Below the pieces are notes generated by a model. It searched no databases. It saw only the letters and a list, made by a program, of their open reading frames with translations, and had not been told where the DNA came from. A stretch of DNA of 64,000 nucleotides from DASWOJ01 sp964242415 (GTDB lineage: Bacteria; Pseudomonadota; Alphaproteobacteria; Acetobacterales; Acetobacteraceae), in the NCBI GenBank assembly GCA_964242415.1, contig CAXTAT010000003.1:186001-250000 (forward strand), written 5' to 3'. Positions 27,229 to 36,049 of this stretch are shown here, one piece after another (the stretch's first letter is position 1; each line of letters opens with the position of its first letter). Both the position numbers and the translations under genes were made by a program.

Positions 27229-28818
27229 ATGGAGGCTGGGTTGCACCGGCGGCGGCTGATTGGGGCTGGCATGGCGGCCCTCGCGGCGCCGCGGATCGGG
27301 CGCGCGGCAGCGGCACGGGTGCTGCGCTTCGTGCCGCAGGCGGACGTGGCCGTGCTGGACCCGATCTGGACCACCAGCTACCAGACGCGGGACCATGCGT
27401 TCCTGGTGTTCGACACCCTGTTCGGCCAGGACGCCGGCTATGCCGCCCAACCGCAGATGCTGGACGCCGCGGCCCCCGATGCGGACGGGCTGCGCTGGAC
27501 TCTGCGGCTGCGGCCCGGCCTGCGCTTCCATGACGGGACGCCGGTGCTGGCGCGGGACTGCGTGGCCAGCATACGCCGATGGGCCGTGCGCGACACCTTC
27601 GGCCAGGCGCTGCTCGCCGCGACGGACGAGCTGTCTGCGCCGGATGACGGCACCATCCTGTTTCGCCTGAGCCGGCCGTTTCCGCTGCTGCCGGACGCGC
27701 TGGCCAAGACCGCGCCGATCCCCTGCGTGATAATGCCGGAGCGGCTGGCCTTGACCGACGCCTTCAAGCAGGTCGCCGAGATGGTTGGCAGCGGCCCCTA
27801 CCGCTTCCTGCCGGACGAGCGCGTGCCCGGCGCCCGCGTCGCCTATGCCGGGTTCGACGGCTACGTGCCGCGCCCGGATGGCACGCCTTCGCGCACCGCG
27901 GGGCCGAAGCGGGCCAGGCTCGACCGTGTGGAGTGGGTGATCATTCAGGACGCCGCCACCGCCGGGGCGGCGCTGCAGCGGGGCGAGGTGGATTGGTGGC
28001 TGGCCGTCAACCCCGACCTGCTGCCGCGGCTGCGCGCCGACCCTCGCCTGGTGGTCCGCACCCAGGACCCGGCGGGGATCATCGGCACCATGCGCTTCAA
28101 CCAGCTTCACCCGCCGTTCGACAACCCTGGGGTCCGCCGGGCCGTGCTGGGGGCTGTCACCCAGGCCGACCACATGCAGGCGGTGTCCGGCCCGGACCGC
28201 GCGTTGTGGGCGGACAGCGTCGGCTTTTTCTGTCCCGGCACGCCGCTGGCCAGCGACGCTGGCATGGCGGCGCTGACCGCGCCGCGCGACCTGAAGCGCA
28301 GCCGGCGGGAGCTGGAGGCCGCCGGATACCACGGGGAACGCGTGGCGCTGCTGTCGCCGTCCGACATCCCGAGCACCTACGCTCTGGCCGAGGTGACGGC
28401 CGACCTGTTCCGCCGCCTGGGCCTGAACGTGGACGCGCAGGCAATGGATTGGGGCACCGCCGTGCAGCGCCGCACCAGCATGGAGCCGGTTGAACGCGGC
28501 GGCTGGAGCGTGTTCCAGACGAGCTGGTCGGGCCTGGACATGGCGACGCCGGCCGGGCATCCGTTCCTGCGCGGCAACGGCCTGCACGCTGCGCCGGGCT
28601 GGCCGAGCAGCCCGGCGCTGGAGGGGTTGCGCGACGGGTGGCTGCGGGCGGATGGGGCCGGGCCGCAACGGGCGCTGGCGGAGCGGATGCAGGTGCAGGC
28701 GTTCCAGGACGTGCCGTATGTGCCGCTAGGGCAGCAGTTCCAGCAGACTGCCTACCGGGCGGAGATCAGGGGCATTCAGCCAGGGTTGCCGGTGTTCTGG
28801 GACGTGGAGCGGGGGTGA
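27229..28818 (+). CDS. ABC transporter substrate-binding protein, family 5 (peptide/nickel type)
   Basis: A 529-residue periplasmic binding protein of the DppA/OppA superfamily. The N-terminus HRRRLIGAGMAALAAP looks like a twin-arginine or Sec signal. LRPGLRFHDGTPVLARDCVASIRRW is the family signature, with PYRFLPDE and the TMRFNQLHPPFDNPGVRRAVL hinge region following. No permease or ATPase gene lies beside it, so its partners are elsewhere or it works as an orphan receptor. Ligand unknown. The downstream toxin gene starts on its stop codon (TGATG). Confidence 0.88.
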   Translation: MEAGLHRRRLIGAGMAALAAPRIGRAAAARVLRFVPQADVAVLDPIWTTSYQTRDHAFLVFDTLFGQDAGYAAQPQMLDAAAPDADGLRWTLRLRPGLRFHDGTPVLARDCVASIRRWAVRDTFGQALLAATDELSAPDDGTILFRLSRPFPLLPDALAKTAPIPCVIMPERLALTDAFKQVAEMVGSGPYRFLPDERVPGARVAYAGFDGYVPRPDGTPSRTAGPKRARLDRVEWVIIQDAATAGAALQRGEVDWWLAVNPDLLPRLRADPRLVVRTQDPAGIIGTMRFNQLHPPFDNPGVRRAVLGAVTQADHMQAVSGPDRALWADSVGFFCPGTPLASDAGMAALTAPRDLKRSRRELEAAGYHGERVALLSPSDIPSTYALAEVTADLFRRLGLNVDAQAMDWGTAVQRRTSMEPVERGGWSVFQTSWSGLDMATPAGHPFLRGNGLHAAPGWPSSPALEGLRDGWLRADGAGPQRALAERMQVQAFQDVPYVPLGQQFQQTAYRAEIRGIQPGLPVFWDVERG

Positions 28819-29105
28819 TGCCGCGGTTTGAGTGGGACCCAGAGAAGGCATTGGCAAATCTGCGGAAACACCTTGTTGCCTTTGAAGATGCAGCGCTAGT
28901 TTGGTCTGATCCCTTGCATCGCATCCGCCCTGATAGACATGAAGGTGATGAGGAACGCTGGCAGGCCATCGGGCTGGTGGCGGGCGTTGTGCTGTTGCTT
29001 GTGGTACACACTCTCCGTGGCGAGGACAGCTCAACGATAAGAATTATTAGCGCTCGTAAGGCAACGCGCGGCGAAAGGAGGGAGTATGAGCACGGAGATT
29101 TCTAG
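28818..29105 (+). CDS. brnT: BrnT-family type II toxin
   Basis: A 95-residue BrnT ribonuclease-type toxin. It has FEWDPEKALANLRKHLVAFEDAALVW (the WDxxKxxxNxxKHxxxFE signature), DPLHRIRPDRHEGDEERWQAIGL, and the C-terminal IRIISARKATRGERREYEHG, which carries the RISARxAxxxERxxY motif. It is followed by a BrnA-like antitoxin, overlapping by 20 bases. The order toxin-antitoxin is the usual one for BrnTA. It starts on the stop codon of the binding-protein gene, so it may share that transcript as well as its own. Confidence 0.9.
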   Translation: MPRFEWDPEKALANLRKHLVAFEDAALVWSDPLHRIRPDRHEGDEERWQAIGLVAGVVLLLVVHTLRGEDSSTIRIISARKATRGERREYEHGDF

Positions 29106-29367
29106 GGAGCAGCGGGAGCGGCTGGAACGGCTCGCAGCGATGCCGGAGGCTGAGATCGACACCAGCGACATCCCCGAAGCCCTGGATTGGCGCGGAGCAA
29201 TCCGGGGCTGGCCTGGCAGCACTCGTCGGGAGAGGCTGGCGGCCCGGCTGGACAACGACGTGATCGAGTGGTTCGAACGCCGCCATGCCGACCCACAGGA
29301 CTGCGCGGCTGAGATCAACTGCGTCCTGCAAAGCTATATCGACGCAGAAACCAAGAACCGAAGTTGA
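29086..29367 (+). CDS. brnA: BrnA-family antitoxin
   Basis: A 93-residue antitoxin: SREQRERLERLAAMPEAEIDTSDIPE precedes the C-terminal ribbon-helix-helix core (LAARLDNDVIEWFERR, then INCVLQSYIDAE). BrnA binds BrnT and represses the operon. It has a good ribosome-binding site (GGAGG) inside the brnT 3' end. The stop lies eight bases from the 3' terminus of the tmRNA coding piece, which is transcribed convergently. Confidence 0.85.
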   Translation: MSTEISREQRERLERLAAMPEAEIDTSDIPEALDWRGAIRGWPGSTRRERLAARLDNDVIEWFERRHADPQDCAAEINCVLQSYIDAETKNRS

Positions 29368-29374
29368 GGAGAGT

Positions 29375-29717
29375 GGGGGGTTTCTGTTGCCCGGTACCCC
29401 CCGGACCGCGCGTGTCACTGCTTACGCAGCGATCGCGAGCGCCTCATGATTGTCATTGGCACTTGTGATTTGACCCGATAACGGCGGTATCATGCCGGGC
29501 AAAAGGTAGGTCTTTACCACGCGTGTCGAGCCTGTGTCGCCCCCGCACCCAGCCCCGGACCTGCCCGGGATGTTGGTGGAGGCGCCGGGCACTGCCCCCG
29601 GGTCCACAACGCTTATTCCAACTACCGTTTATCACCATAGCCGTTGTTACAGCCCCACCAAGATAGGCGACCCGGCACCGGATTACCAGGCCTTTCGGCG
29701 GCATCGGGCCGGGTGCT
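29375..29717 (-). ncRNA. ssrA: tmRNA, circularly permuted two-piece form
   Basis: tmRNA rescues stalled ribosomes and tags the nascent protein for ClpXP. On the minus strand the acceptor piece comes first (about 29717-29574, ending in CCA), then a 29-base spacer, then the coding piece from 29544. The acceptor stem GGGGGCG (29544-29538) pairs perfectly with CGCCTCC before ACCA, including the G3-U70 wobble that marks alanine charging. The tag frame is 29460-29422, encoding ANDNHEALAIAA then TAA; ANDN...AA is alphaproteobacterial. A G-rich hairpin at 29402-29375 ends the coding piece. The T-loop reads GGCAGTG instead of TTCRANY, which is unusual. The outer ends are approximate. Confidence 0.93.
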
Positions 29718-29729
29718 AGACGCTTACCC

Positions 29730-30674
29730 ATGCCCCTGACCCCCGACCAGCTCGCCGAAGTCGCCGCCCAGCGCGAGGCCGCGCAGCCCACCCTGCGCGC
29801 CACCGTGCCGGCGTTGGAGGCGCTGCTGTATCAGGCGGTGCCCGTGCTGGACCATGGGTTCGTGCGAGTCATCGACTACATGGGCGACGACGGCGCCGTG
29901 GTGCAGGCGGCGCGCGTGAGCTACGGCCGCGGCACCCGCCGGGTCAGCGAGGACGCCGGGCTGATCCGCTACCTGATGCGCCACCGGCACAGCACGCCGT
30001 TTGAGATGTGCGAGATCAAGTTCCATGTGAAGCTGCCGATCTTCGTGGCCCGCCAGTGGATCAGGCACCGCATGGCCAACGTGAACGAGTACTCCGCCCG
30101 CTACTCGATCCTGGACCGCGAGTTCTACATCCCCGCGCCCGAGCACCTGGCGGCGCAGAGCAGCACCAACCGCCAGGGCCGGGGGGAGGTGCTGCAAGGC
30201 CAGGAGGCCGCCGCCGTATTGGACATGCTGCGCGGCGACGCCAGCCTGACCTACGACCATTACGCCCATATGCTGAACGAGGGGGTGGACGGCCAGCCCG
30301 CCGACCCGGACCGGCAGGGCCTGGCGCGGGAGTTGGCGCGGATGAATCTGACGCTGAACACCTATACGCAATGGTATTGGAAGGCGGACCTGCACAACCT
30401 GCTGGGTTTCCTGTCGCTGCGGGCCGACAGCCACGCGCAGTATGAGATCAGGGCCTATGCGGATGTGATGCTGGACGCCGTGCGGGCGTGGGTGCCGGAG
30501 ACGTTCCAGGCGTTCCAGGACTACCGCATGGGTGCGGTGACGCTGTCGGCGGGGATGCTGGCGACGGTGCGGCGCATGCTGGCCGGGGAGGCGGTGGAGC
30601 AAGCCAGCAGCGGGCTGTCCAAGCGGGAGTGGGGCGAGCTGATGGAGACGCTGGGCCGCCCAGCGCCGGCGTAG
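29730..30674 (+). CDS. thyX: Flavin-dependent thymidylate synthase ThyX
   Basis: ThyX makes dTMP from dUMP using methylenetetrahydrofolate, FAD and NADPH. The 314-residue product contains the ThyX motif in WIRHRMANVNEYSARYSIL (RHRx7S), HRHSTPFEMCEIKFHVKLPI, and NLLGFLSLRADSHAQYEIRAYA for substrate binding. It is divergent from ssrA, with only about a dozen bases between the ATG and the 5' end of the tmRNA precursor. No thyA is present in the window. Confidence 0.96.
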   Translation: MPLTPDQLAEVAAQREAAQPTLRATVPALEALLYQAVPVLDHGFVRVIDYMGDDGAVVQAARVSYGRGTRRVSEDAGLIRYLMRHRHSTPFEMCEIKFHVKLPIFVARQWIRHRMANVNEYSARYSILDREFYIPAPEHLAAQSSTNRQGRGEVLQGQEAAAVLDMLRGDASLTYDHYAHMLNEGVDGQPADPDRQGLARELARMNLTLNTYTQWYWKADLHNLLGFLSLRADSHAQYEIRAYADVMLDAVRAWVPETFQAFQDYRMGAVTLSAGMLATVRRMLAGEAVEQASSGLSKREWGELMETLGRPAPA

Positions 30675-30678
30675 CGCC

Positions 30679-31575
30679 ATGGCGTTTGATGTCGTCGTCT
30701 TCGGTTCCATCAACCTCGACCTGATCTTCGCCCTCGACCGGCTGCCATGCCCCGGCGAAACCGTGCTTGGCCCCAATGTCCGCATCGAGCCCGGCGGGAA
30801 GGGCGCCAACCAAGCCGCCGCGGCGGCGCTGGACGGGGCGCGGGTGGCGATGGCCGGCGCGGTCGGACGCGACGCCCTGGCGGCAGGCGCGTTGGCTGGC
30901 CTGGAGGCGGCTGGCGTCGATCCCTTGCGGATCGCGCGGATAGACGGTGCAACGGGGTGCGCCGCCATCTGCACGGACCCGGTGGGCCGCAACCAGATCG
31001 CGGTCGGCGCCGGCGCAAACGCCTACGCCCGCGCGGACCAAGTCGAGGACGCGCTGCTGCATCCGGGCGCCCTGCTGCTGCTGCAGATGGAGACCGATCC
31101 CGGTGAGACCGCCGCGCTCATCCATCGCGCCCGTGCCCGGAACGCCCCCACTGTGCTGAACTTCGCGCCCGTCCGCCCGCTGGATCCGGCGGTGCTGCGG
31201 GTCCTCAGCGCCTTGGTGGTGAACGAGCATGAGGCGGCCTGGCTGGCACAGCGGCTTGGCTGTCCCGCCACGGCGGCCGGGCTGCACCGCGCCTTGGGGG
31301 AGGTCAGCGTGGTGCGCACCCTTGGGGAGCAGGGGTGCGAGTACTGCACCACCGACCAAGGGGGCACGGTTCCGCCCTACTCCGTGCAGGCCGTTGATAC
31401 CACGGCAGCCGGCGACTGCTTCACGGGCGTGTTCTGCGCCGCCCTGGTCCGTGGCGCCAGCCAGCGGGACGCGCTCACCCGCGCGTCGGCGGCGGCGGCG
31501 CTATGTTGCACCCGTCCGGGGTCGCAGGGCAGCCTGCCCAATAGGGCGGAGATCGACGCCGCGCTGCGCCGGTAG
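30679..31575 (+). CDS. rbsK: PfkB-family ribokinase
   Basis: A 298-residue sugar kinase. It has GSINLDLIFALDRLPCPGET, the glycine motif EPGGKGANQAAAAA of PfkB signature 1, VVNEHEAAWLAQRL, and signature 2 VDTTAAGDCFTGVFCAAL with the catalytic aspartate. The pattern fits ribokinase (D-ribose to ribose 5-phosphate) better than fructokinase, but no ribose transporter adjoins it. It begins four bases after thyX, so the two are likely co-transcribed. Confidence 0.87.
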   Translation: MAFDVVVFGSINLDLIFALDRLPCPGETVLGPNVRIEPGGKGANQAAAAALDGARVAMAGAVGRDALAAGALAGLEAAGVDPLRIARIDGATGCAAICTDPVGRNQIAVGAGANAYARADQVEDALLHPGALLLLQMETDPGETAALIHRARARNAPTVLNFAPVRPLDPAVLRVLSALVVNEHEAAWLAQRLGCPATAAGLHRALGEVSVVRTLGEQGCEYCTTDQGGTVPPYSVQAVDTTAAGDCFTGVFCAALVRGASQRDALTRASAAAALCCTRPGSQGSLPNRAEIDAALRR

Positions 31576-31577
31576 GG

Positions 31578-32603
31578 TCAGCTCCGCCACCGCAGGGCCT
31601 GGCTCCGCAGCGGGTTGGCGAACTCGCGCCCTTCCTCCCGCGCCGCCAGGTACTCCTTTTTCAGCCGCATGTACCAGCGCACCTGCGTGTCCGGGTCGCC
31701 CACGAACAGCGGCGGCGGCGGGGCCGGGTTGCTCATCAGGCGGACGGCCACGGTGCGGTCCTGCCCCAGGAAGTCCCGCGCCATCCAGGCGAACGCCGGC
31801 TTCAGCGGCGCCAGCCACGGCATGGTCCAGTAGGCGCAGTAGTGCACGTCGGTCTCGGTGGGGCTGATCGGCGTAGCTGCGGCCAGGATGCAGGCGCTGT
31901 GCCGGCTGCCCTGGATGTGCTCGATCCGGGTGCCCGGCAGTTGGATGCTGATGTCGATGTGCACGTCGCGGCCCAGCAGCCGGTACGGGTTGCCGCCCTG
32001 CTTCAAGTGATGCCGCAACATGCGGAAGCCGAGGCCGTGCGGCTCGAAGTGCTTCTCCTTCAGGCGCAGGTTGGCGGCCGGGTTGCGCTTCCACCAGCGC
32101 GAGGTGTGGACGAACGCCGGGTGGCCCGGGTCAAAGAACCCCATCGCCGCAAGGTCCACGCCGCACGGGAAGCGCATGGTGGTGCTGACCTGCGGCGCCA
32201 CGCCGTCGAAGCCGGGCACGGTCGGCACCGGCCCTGGCTCGCCGTCGCCGACATAGACCCAGATGTTGCCCTGCACCTCCCGCGCCGGACGGGTGCGGAG
32301 GCGGAAGCGCGCCGGGTCGGTCTCGTCGCCGGGCGCGAGGGAGGGGATCTCCGTGCAGCAGCCGTCGGTGCTGCGGAACACCCAGCCATGGTAGCAGCAG
32401 CGCAGGCTGTCGCCGTCGAACGAGCCGTGCCGCATCGGCATCCCGCGGTGCGGGCAAGAGTCGCCGACCGCGAACACCTCGCCGCCGGTGCGCCGGCCGA
32501 TCAGCAAGTCTTCGCCGAGCAGCCGCACCGGCAGGGTGCGCCCGCGCCGGACCGCCTTGGCAGCAACCGCCAGGTACCAGAAACCCCGAAGCATTCCGTC
32601 CAT
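31578..32603 (-). CDS. Rieske-type aromatic ring-hydroxylating oxygenase, alpha subunit
   Basis: A 341-residue protein with an N-terminal Rieske [2Fe-2S] domain (SCPHRGMPMRHGS and LRCCYHGWVFRSTDG supply two Cys and two His) and a C-terminal mononuclear-iron domain. There, FFDPGHPAFVHTSRWW provides the expected histidines and LFVGDPDTQVRWY may give the carboxylate. Length and layout match VanA-like O-demethylases. No reductase lies next to it and the substrate is unknown. The gene converges on rbsK and its stop is only two bases away. Confidence 0.85.
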   Translation of the reverse strand: MDGMLRGFWYLAVAAKAVRRGRTLPVRLLGEDLLIGRRTGGEVFAVGDSCPHRGMPMRHGSFDGDSLRCCYHGWVFRSTDGCCTEIPSLAPGDETDPARFRLRTRPAREVQGNIWVYVGDGEPGPVPTVPGFDGVAPQVSTTMRFPCGVDLAAMGFFDPGHPAFVHTSRWWKRNPAANLRLKEKHFEPHGLGFRMLRHHLKQGGNPYRLLGRDVHIDISIQLPGTRIEHIQGSRHSACILAAATPISPTETDVHYCAYWTMPWLAPLKPAFAWMARDFLGQDRTVAVRLMSNPAPPPPLFVGDPDTQVRWYMRLKKEYLAAREEGREFANPLRSQALRWRS

Positions 32604-32610
32604 TTTGAAC

Positions 32611-33777
32611 CTAGTCCATCACGATCCGCGGGGCCGCCGGCTTGGGCGCGGCCAGGCCGTCCCACACCCGCTTGGCGATGGCGGCGAACGCCTGGGCGGC
32701 GGGGCTGTCGGGAGCCGAGGCGCAGATCGGCGTGCCGGCGTCGGCGGTCACCCGGATGTCCAGCAGCAGCGGCACCTCGCCCAGGAACGGGATGCCGAGC
32801 GCCTCCGCCTCCCGCCGGGCGCCGCCGTGGCCGAACAGCTCCGTCGTGTGGCCGCAGTTGGGGCAGGCGAAGGTGCTCATGTTCTCGATCAGGCCGAGCA
32901 CAGGGACCAAGGTCTTCTCGAACATCCGGACGCCGCGGCGGGCATCAATGAGTGCGATATCCTGCGGCGTGCTGACGATCACAGCGCCGGACAGGCTGAC
33001 CCGCTGCGCCATCGTGAGCTGCGCGTCCCCGGTGCCCGGCGGCATGTCCACGATCAGCACGTCCAGCGCGCCCCAATGCACCTGGCCCATCATTTGCTCC
33101 AGCGCGCCCATCACCATCGGGCCGCGCCAGATCATCGCCGTGTCGGGATCGACCAGGAAGCCGATGGACATCGCCAGCAGCCCCCAGGCCCGCAACGGCA
33201 CCATGCTGCCGTCGCGCAGCTCGGGTTTGGCGGACAGGCCGAGCATGCGCGGCAGGCTGGGGCCGTAGATGTCGGCGTCCAGCAGGCCGACGCTGTGGCC
33301 CTGCTGCGCCAGGGCGACGGCCAGGTTGACGGCGGTGGTCGATTTGCCGACGCCGCCCTTGCCGGAGGCGACGGCGACGATGTGCTTCACGCCGGGCAGC
33401 AGCGCCGCCTTTGCAGCGGGGGCAGCCTTGGCGGCGGGCGCATGGGAATGGGCTGCATGGGGCTGCGGCGCGGCGGCGGATCGCGGCGCGGCGGGGGACT
33501 GCGCCGTGGCGGGGCGGTGCGCCGTCAGCACGGCCGTCGCGTTGACCACCCCGGGCTGGCGGGACAGCGCGGCCTGGGCGGAGGCGCGCACGCCCTCCAT
33601 CGCCGCAGCGCCCTCGCGGTCCGTACGGAGCGCCAGATGCACCAGGCCGTCCCGCGCATCCAGGCTATCGACCAGGCCGGCGGCCACGATGTCGCGCCCG
33701 GACCGGGGGTCCACCACCGTACGCAGCACCTCCCGCAACTGGTCAGCCGTGGGTCGTGCAGCAGGGGAGGTGGGCAT
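32611..33777 (-). CDS. mrp: Mrp/ApbC iron-sulfur cluster carrier ATPase
   Basis: A 388-residue MinD/Mrp protein that binds and transfers [4Fe-4S] clusters. An N-terminal MIP18-like domain (LREVLRTVVDPRSGRDIVAAG) is joined by an Ala/His-rich linker to the P-loop domain: VASGKGGVGKSTTAVNLA (deviant Walker A), VGLLDADIYGPSLPRML, IVDMPPGTGDAQL, and the cluster-binding FACPNCGHTTELFG. It is divergent from hflK and is followed closely by the Rieske gene. Confidence 0.94.
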   Translation of the reverse strand: MPTSPAARPTADQLREVLRTVVDPRSGRDIVAAGLVDSLDARDGLVHLALRTDREGAAAMEGVRASAQAALSRQPGVVNATAVLTAHRPATAQSPAAPRSAAAPQPHAAHSHAPAAKAAPAAKAALLPGVKHIVAVASGKGGVGKSTTAVNLAVALAQQGHSVGLLDADIYGPSLPRMLGLSAKPELRDGSMVPLRAWGLLAMSIGFLVDPDTAMIWRGPMVMGALEQMMGQVHWGALDVLIVDMPPGTGDAQLTMAQRVSLSGAVIVSTPQDIALIDARRGVRMFEKTLVPVLGLIENMSTFACPNCGHTTELFGHGGARREAEALGIPFLGEVPLLLDIRVTADAGTPICASAPDSPAAQAFAAIAKRVWDGLAAPKPAAPRIVMD

Positions 33778-33824
33778 TGCTTGTATATCCTCGGTGCGCG
33801 GTCAATATGCTGGCGACAGCGTAG

Positions 33825-33836
33825 CGCCATATGGCG
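33825..33836. promoter_or_regulatory. 12-bp perfect palindrome between mrp and hflK
   Basis: CGCCATATGGCG is a perfect dyad in the 117-bp divergent promoter region of mrp and hflK. It could be a repressor or activator site serving both genes. No known consensus is recognised, and a 12-bp palindrome can arise by chance. Confidence 0.3.
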
Positions 33837-33894
33837 AAGGTGCGCCTCGGCTGCAAACCCGTGCAGCCGGCATTGATGGAGCCAGCAGACCTAT

Positions 33895-35088
33895 ATGTCG
33901 TGGAACAACGGGGGCGGACCCTCGCCATGGGGCAACCCGGGCAACAACAACCCACCACCCCGCAAGCCCAACCGTCCTGACCGTGGCCCCTGGGGCACCG
34001 GCGGGCAGGGCGTGCCCGATTTCGACGAGGTCATCGCCCGTTTGCAGGCTGGCGTCCGGCGGTTCGTCCCCGGCGGCGGCGGACCTGGTGGCGGGCGCGG
34101 CGGCCCCGGCAACAACGGACGCCTGCTGGCGCTGATCGGCCTGGTGGCGCTGGTGGCCTGGCTGGCCAGCGGCTTCTACCGCGTGCAGCCGGACCAGGAG
34201 GGCATCGTGCTGCGCTTCGGCGCCTATACCGGCAGCACCGGGCCGGGCCTGAACTATCACATCCCCTGGCCGGTCGAGGAGGCGCTGACCCCCGCCGTCA
34301 CCCGCGTCAACCGGACCATCATCGGCTTTGAGACGCTGGGCGACGGCACCCGCGCCGACCCGGGCCGCGACGTGCCGACGCGCGAGGTGCCGCAGGAGGC
34401 GCTGATGCTGACCGGCGACGAGAACATCATCGACATCAACCTGTCGGTGTTCTGGCGCATCAAGGACGCCGAGGCCTACCTGTTCAACACCCGCCACCCG
34501 GACGCGACGGTGAAGTCCGTCGCCGAAAGCGTGATGCGCGAGGTGATCGGCCGCACCCCGATCCAGCCTGCGCTGACCGAGGCCCGCGCCCGCATCGAGC
34601 AGCAGGTCGCCGCCGGCACCCAGGCAGTGCTGGACCAGTACGGCACCGGCGTCGAGATCACCCAGGTGCAGTTGCAGAAGGTCGATCCCCCCGCCGACGT
34701 GATCGAGAGCTTCCGCGACGTGCAGCGCGCCACGACGGACGCCGAGACGGCGCGCAACGAGGCCGAGAGCTACCGCAACGACATCGTGCCGCGCGCCCGC
34801 GGCGACGCCGCCCGCATCACGGCGGAGGCGGAGGGTTCCCGCCAGGCCAACATCGCCGAGGCCGCCGGCCAGGCGCAGCGGTTCCTGAGCGTTTACAACG
34901 CCTACACGGCTTCCAAGGACGTGACGCTGCGCCGGCTGTATATCGAGACCATGCAGGAGATCCTGACCAAGACGCCAAGCATCATCGTGGATGACCGGCT
35001 GAAGGGCGTCGTGCCCTACTTGCCGCTCGACCCGGCCCGCGTCACCGCCCAGACAGCCCAGCCGGCGCCGGCAGGAGCAGTGCGATGA
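33895..35088 (+). CDS. hflK: HflK, FtsH-regulating band-7 (SPFH) membrane protein
   Basis: HflK and HflC form a membrane complex around the FtsH protease. The 397-residue protein has a Gly/Pro/Asn-rich cytoplasmic N-terminus, a membrane helix (LLALIGLVALVAWLASGFY, about residues 77-95), the SPFH domain starting VQPDQEGIVLRFGAYTG and containing NIIDINLSVFWRIKDAEAYL, and a coiled-coil tail (RARGDAARITAEAEGSRQAN). The length and order match HflK. It overlaps hflC by four bases, indicating coupled synthesis in equal amounts. Confidence 0.95.
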   Translation: MSWNNGGGPSPWGNPGNNNPPPRKPNRPDRGPWGTGGQGVPDFDEVIARLQAGVRRFVPGGGGPGGGRGGPGNNGRLLALIGLVALVAWLASGFYRVQPDQEGIVLRFGAYTGSTGPGLNYHIPWPVEEALTPAVTRVNRTIIGFETLGDGTRADPGRDVPTREVPQEALMLTGDENIIDINLSVFWRIKDAEAYLFNTRHPDATVKSVAESVMREVIGRTPIQPALTEARARIEQQVAAGTQAVLDQYGTGVEITQVQLQKVDPPADVIESFRDVQRATTDAETARNEAESYRNDIVPRARGDAARITAEAEGSRQANIAEAAGQAQRFLSVYNAYTASKDVTLRRLYIETMQEILTKTPSIIVDDRLKGVVPYLPLDPARVTAQTAQPAPAGAVR

Positions 35089-35954
35089 CCCGCACGATGA
35101 TCGCCGCCGCGGCGGTGGCCGTGCTGGTGCTGATATTGGCCTCGGCCAGCCTGTTCACCGTGACGCAGACCGAGCAGGTGCTGATCACCCAGTTCGGCCA
35201 GCCGATCCGTCCGATCAGCGAGCCTGGCCTGCATGCCAAGGTGCCGTTCATCCAGACGGTGATCCTGTTCGACCGCCGCCTGCTGGATTATGAGACGCCG
35301 GGCGAGGAGGTCATCCTGTCCGACCAGCGCCGGCTGATCGTGGACAGCTTCACCCGGTTCCGCATCACCGACCCGCTGAAGTATTTCCAGGCCGTCGGAC
35401 CCGCCGAGGACGGCATCCGCGCGCGGCTGAACTCGGTCGTGACCTCCGCCATCCGCCGGGTGCTGGGCAACGAGACGCTGCTGAACGTGCTGTCGGCGCA
35501 GCGCGGACGGATCATGGGCACCGTGCGCGGGCAGGTCACCGAGGAGATGAAGGCGTTCGGCGTCACCATCGAGGACGTGCGCCTGCGCCGCGCCGACCTG
35601 CCGGAGGAGAACACCCGGGCGATCCTGGCCCGCATGAAGTCGGAGCGGGACCGGATCGCCAAGCAGTTGCGCGCCGAGGGAGCCGAGGCGTCCGCCCGCA
35701 TCCGTGCCGATGCGGAGCGTGACCGGACGGTGCTTCTGGCCGACGCCCGCGCCCAGGCGGACCGGCTGCGCGGCGATGGCGAGGGACAGGCGATCAAGAT
35801 CTATGCCGACGCCTACGGGCGCGATCCCGACTTTTACAATACCTACCGGACCCTGCAGGCGTACCGGGAGGCGTTCGTCAACGGTCAGTCGCGCCTGGTG
35901 CTGACGCCGGACAGCGACTTCTTGAAGATGTTGCGGGAGGAGCCGAAGCCGTGA
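35085..35954 (+). CDS. hflC: HflC, partner of HflK
   Basis: A 289-residue SPFH protein with an N-terminal membrane helix (IAAAAVAVLVLILASASLF). Next come VTQTEQVLITQFGQPIRPI, the conserved PGLHAKVPFIQTVILFDRRLLDYE, and DQRRLIVDSFTRFRITDPLKYF. The coiled-coil half includes EEMKAFGVTIEDVRLRRADLP. It ends in the HflC-type tail YREAFVNGQSRLVLTPDSDFLK. It works with HflK to modulate FtsH. Confidence 0.96.
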   Translation: MTRTMIAAAAVAVLVLILASASLFTVTQTEQVLITQFGQPIRPISEPGLHAKVPFIQTVILFDRRLLDYETPGEEVILSDQRRLIVDSFTRFRITDPLKYFQAVGPAEDGIRARLNSVVTSAIRRVLGNETLLNVLSAQRGRIMGTVRGQVTEEMKAFGVTIEDVRLRRADLPEENTRAILARMKSERDRIAKQLRAEGAEASARIRADAERDRTVLLADARAQADRLRGDGEGQAIKIYADAYGRDPDFYNTYRTLQAYREAFVNGQSRLVLTPDSDFLKMLREEPKP

Positions 35955-36049
35955 TCCCTTTCGCAGCGCCATGAGGCACCCCATGCTATGGCCTTGCGCC
36001 GCATTGCGTCCCCATGAAGCCTAGCCGGCCCACCCCAGGGAGTTCACCC

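Noticed and set aside
36014..36049. Upstream start for the Do-type protease at 36014
   Set aside because: No ribosome site and it pushes the signal peptide inward; 36050 has AGGGAG at a normal distance.
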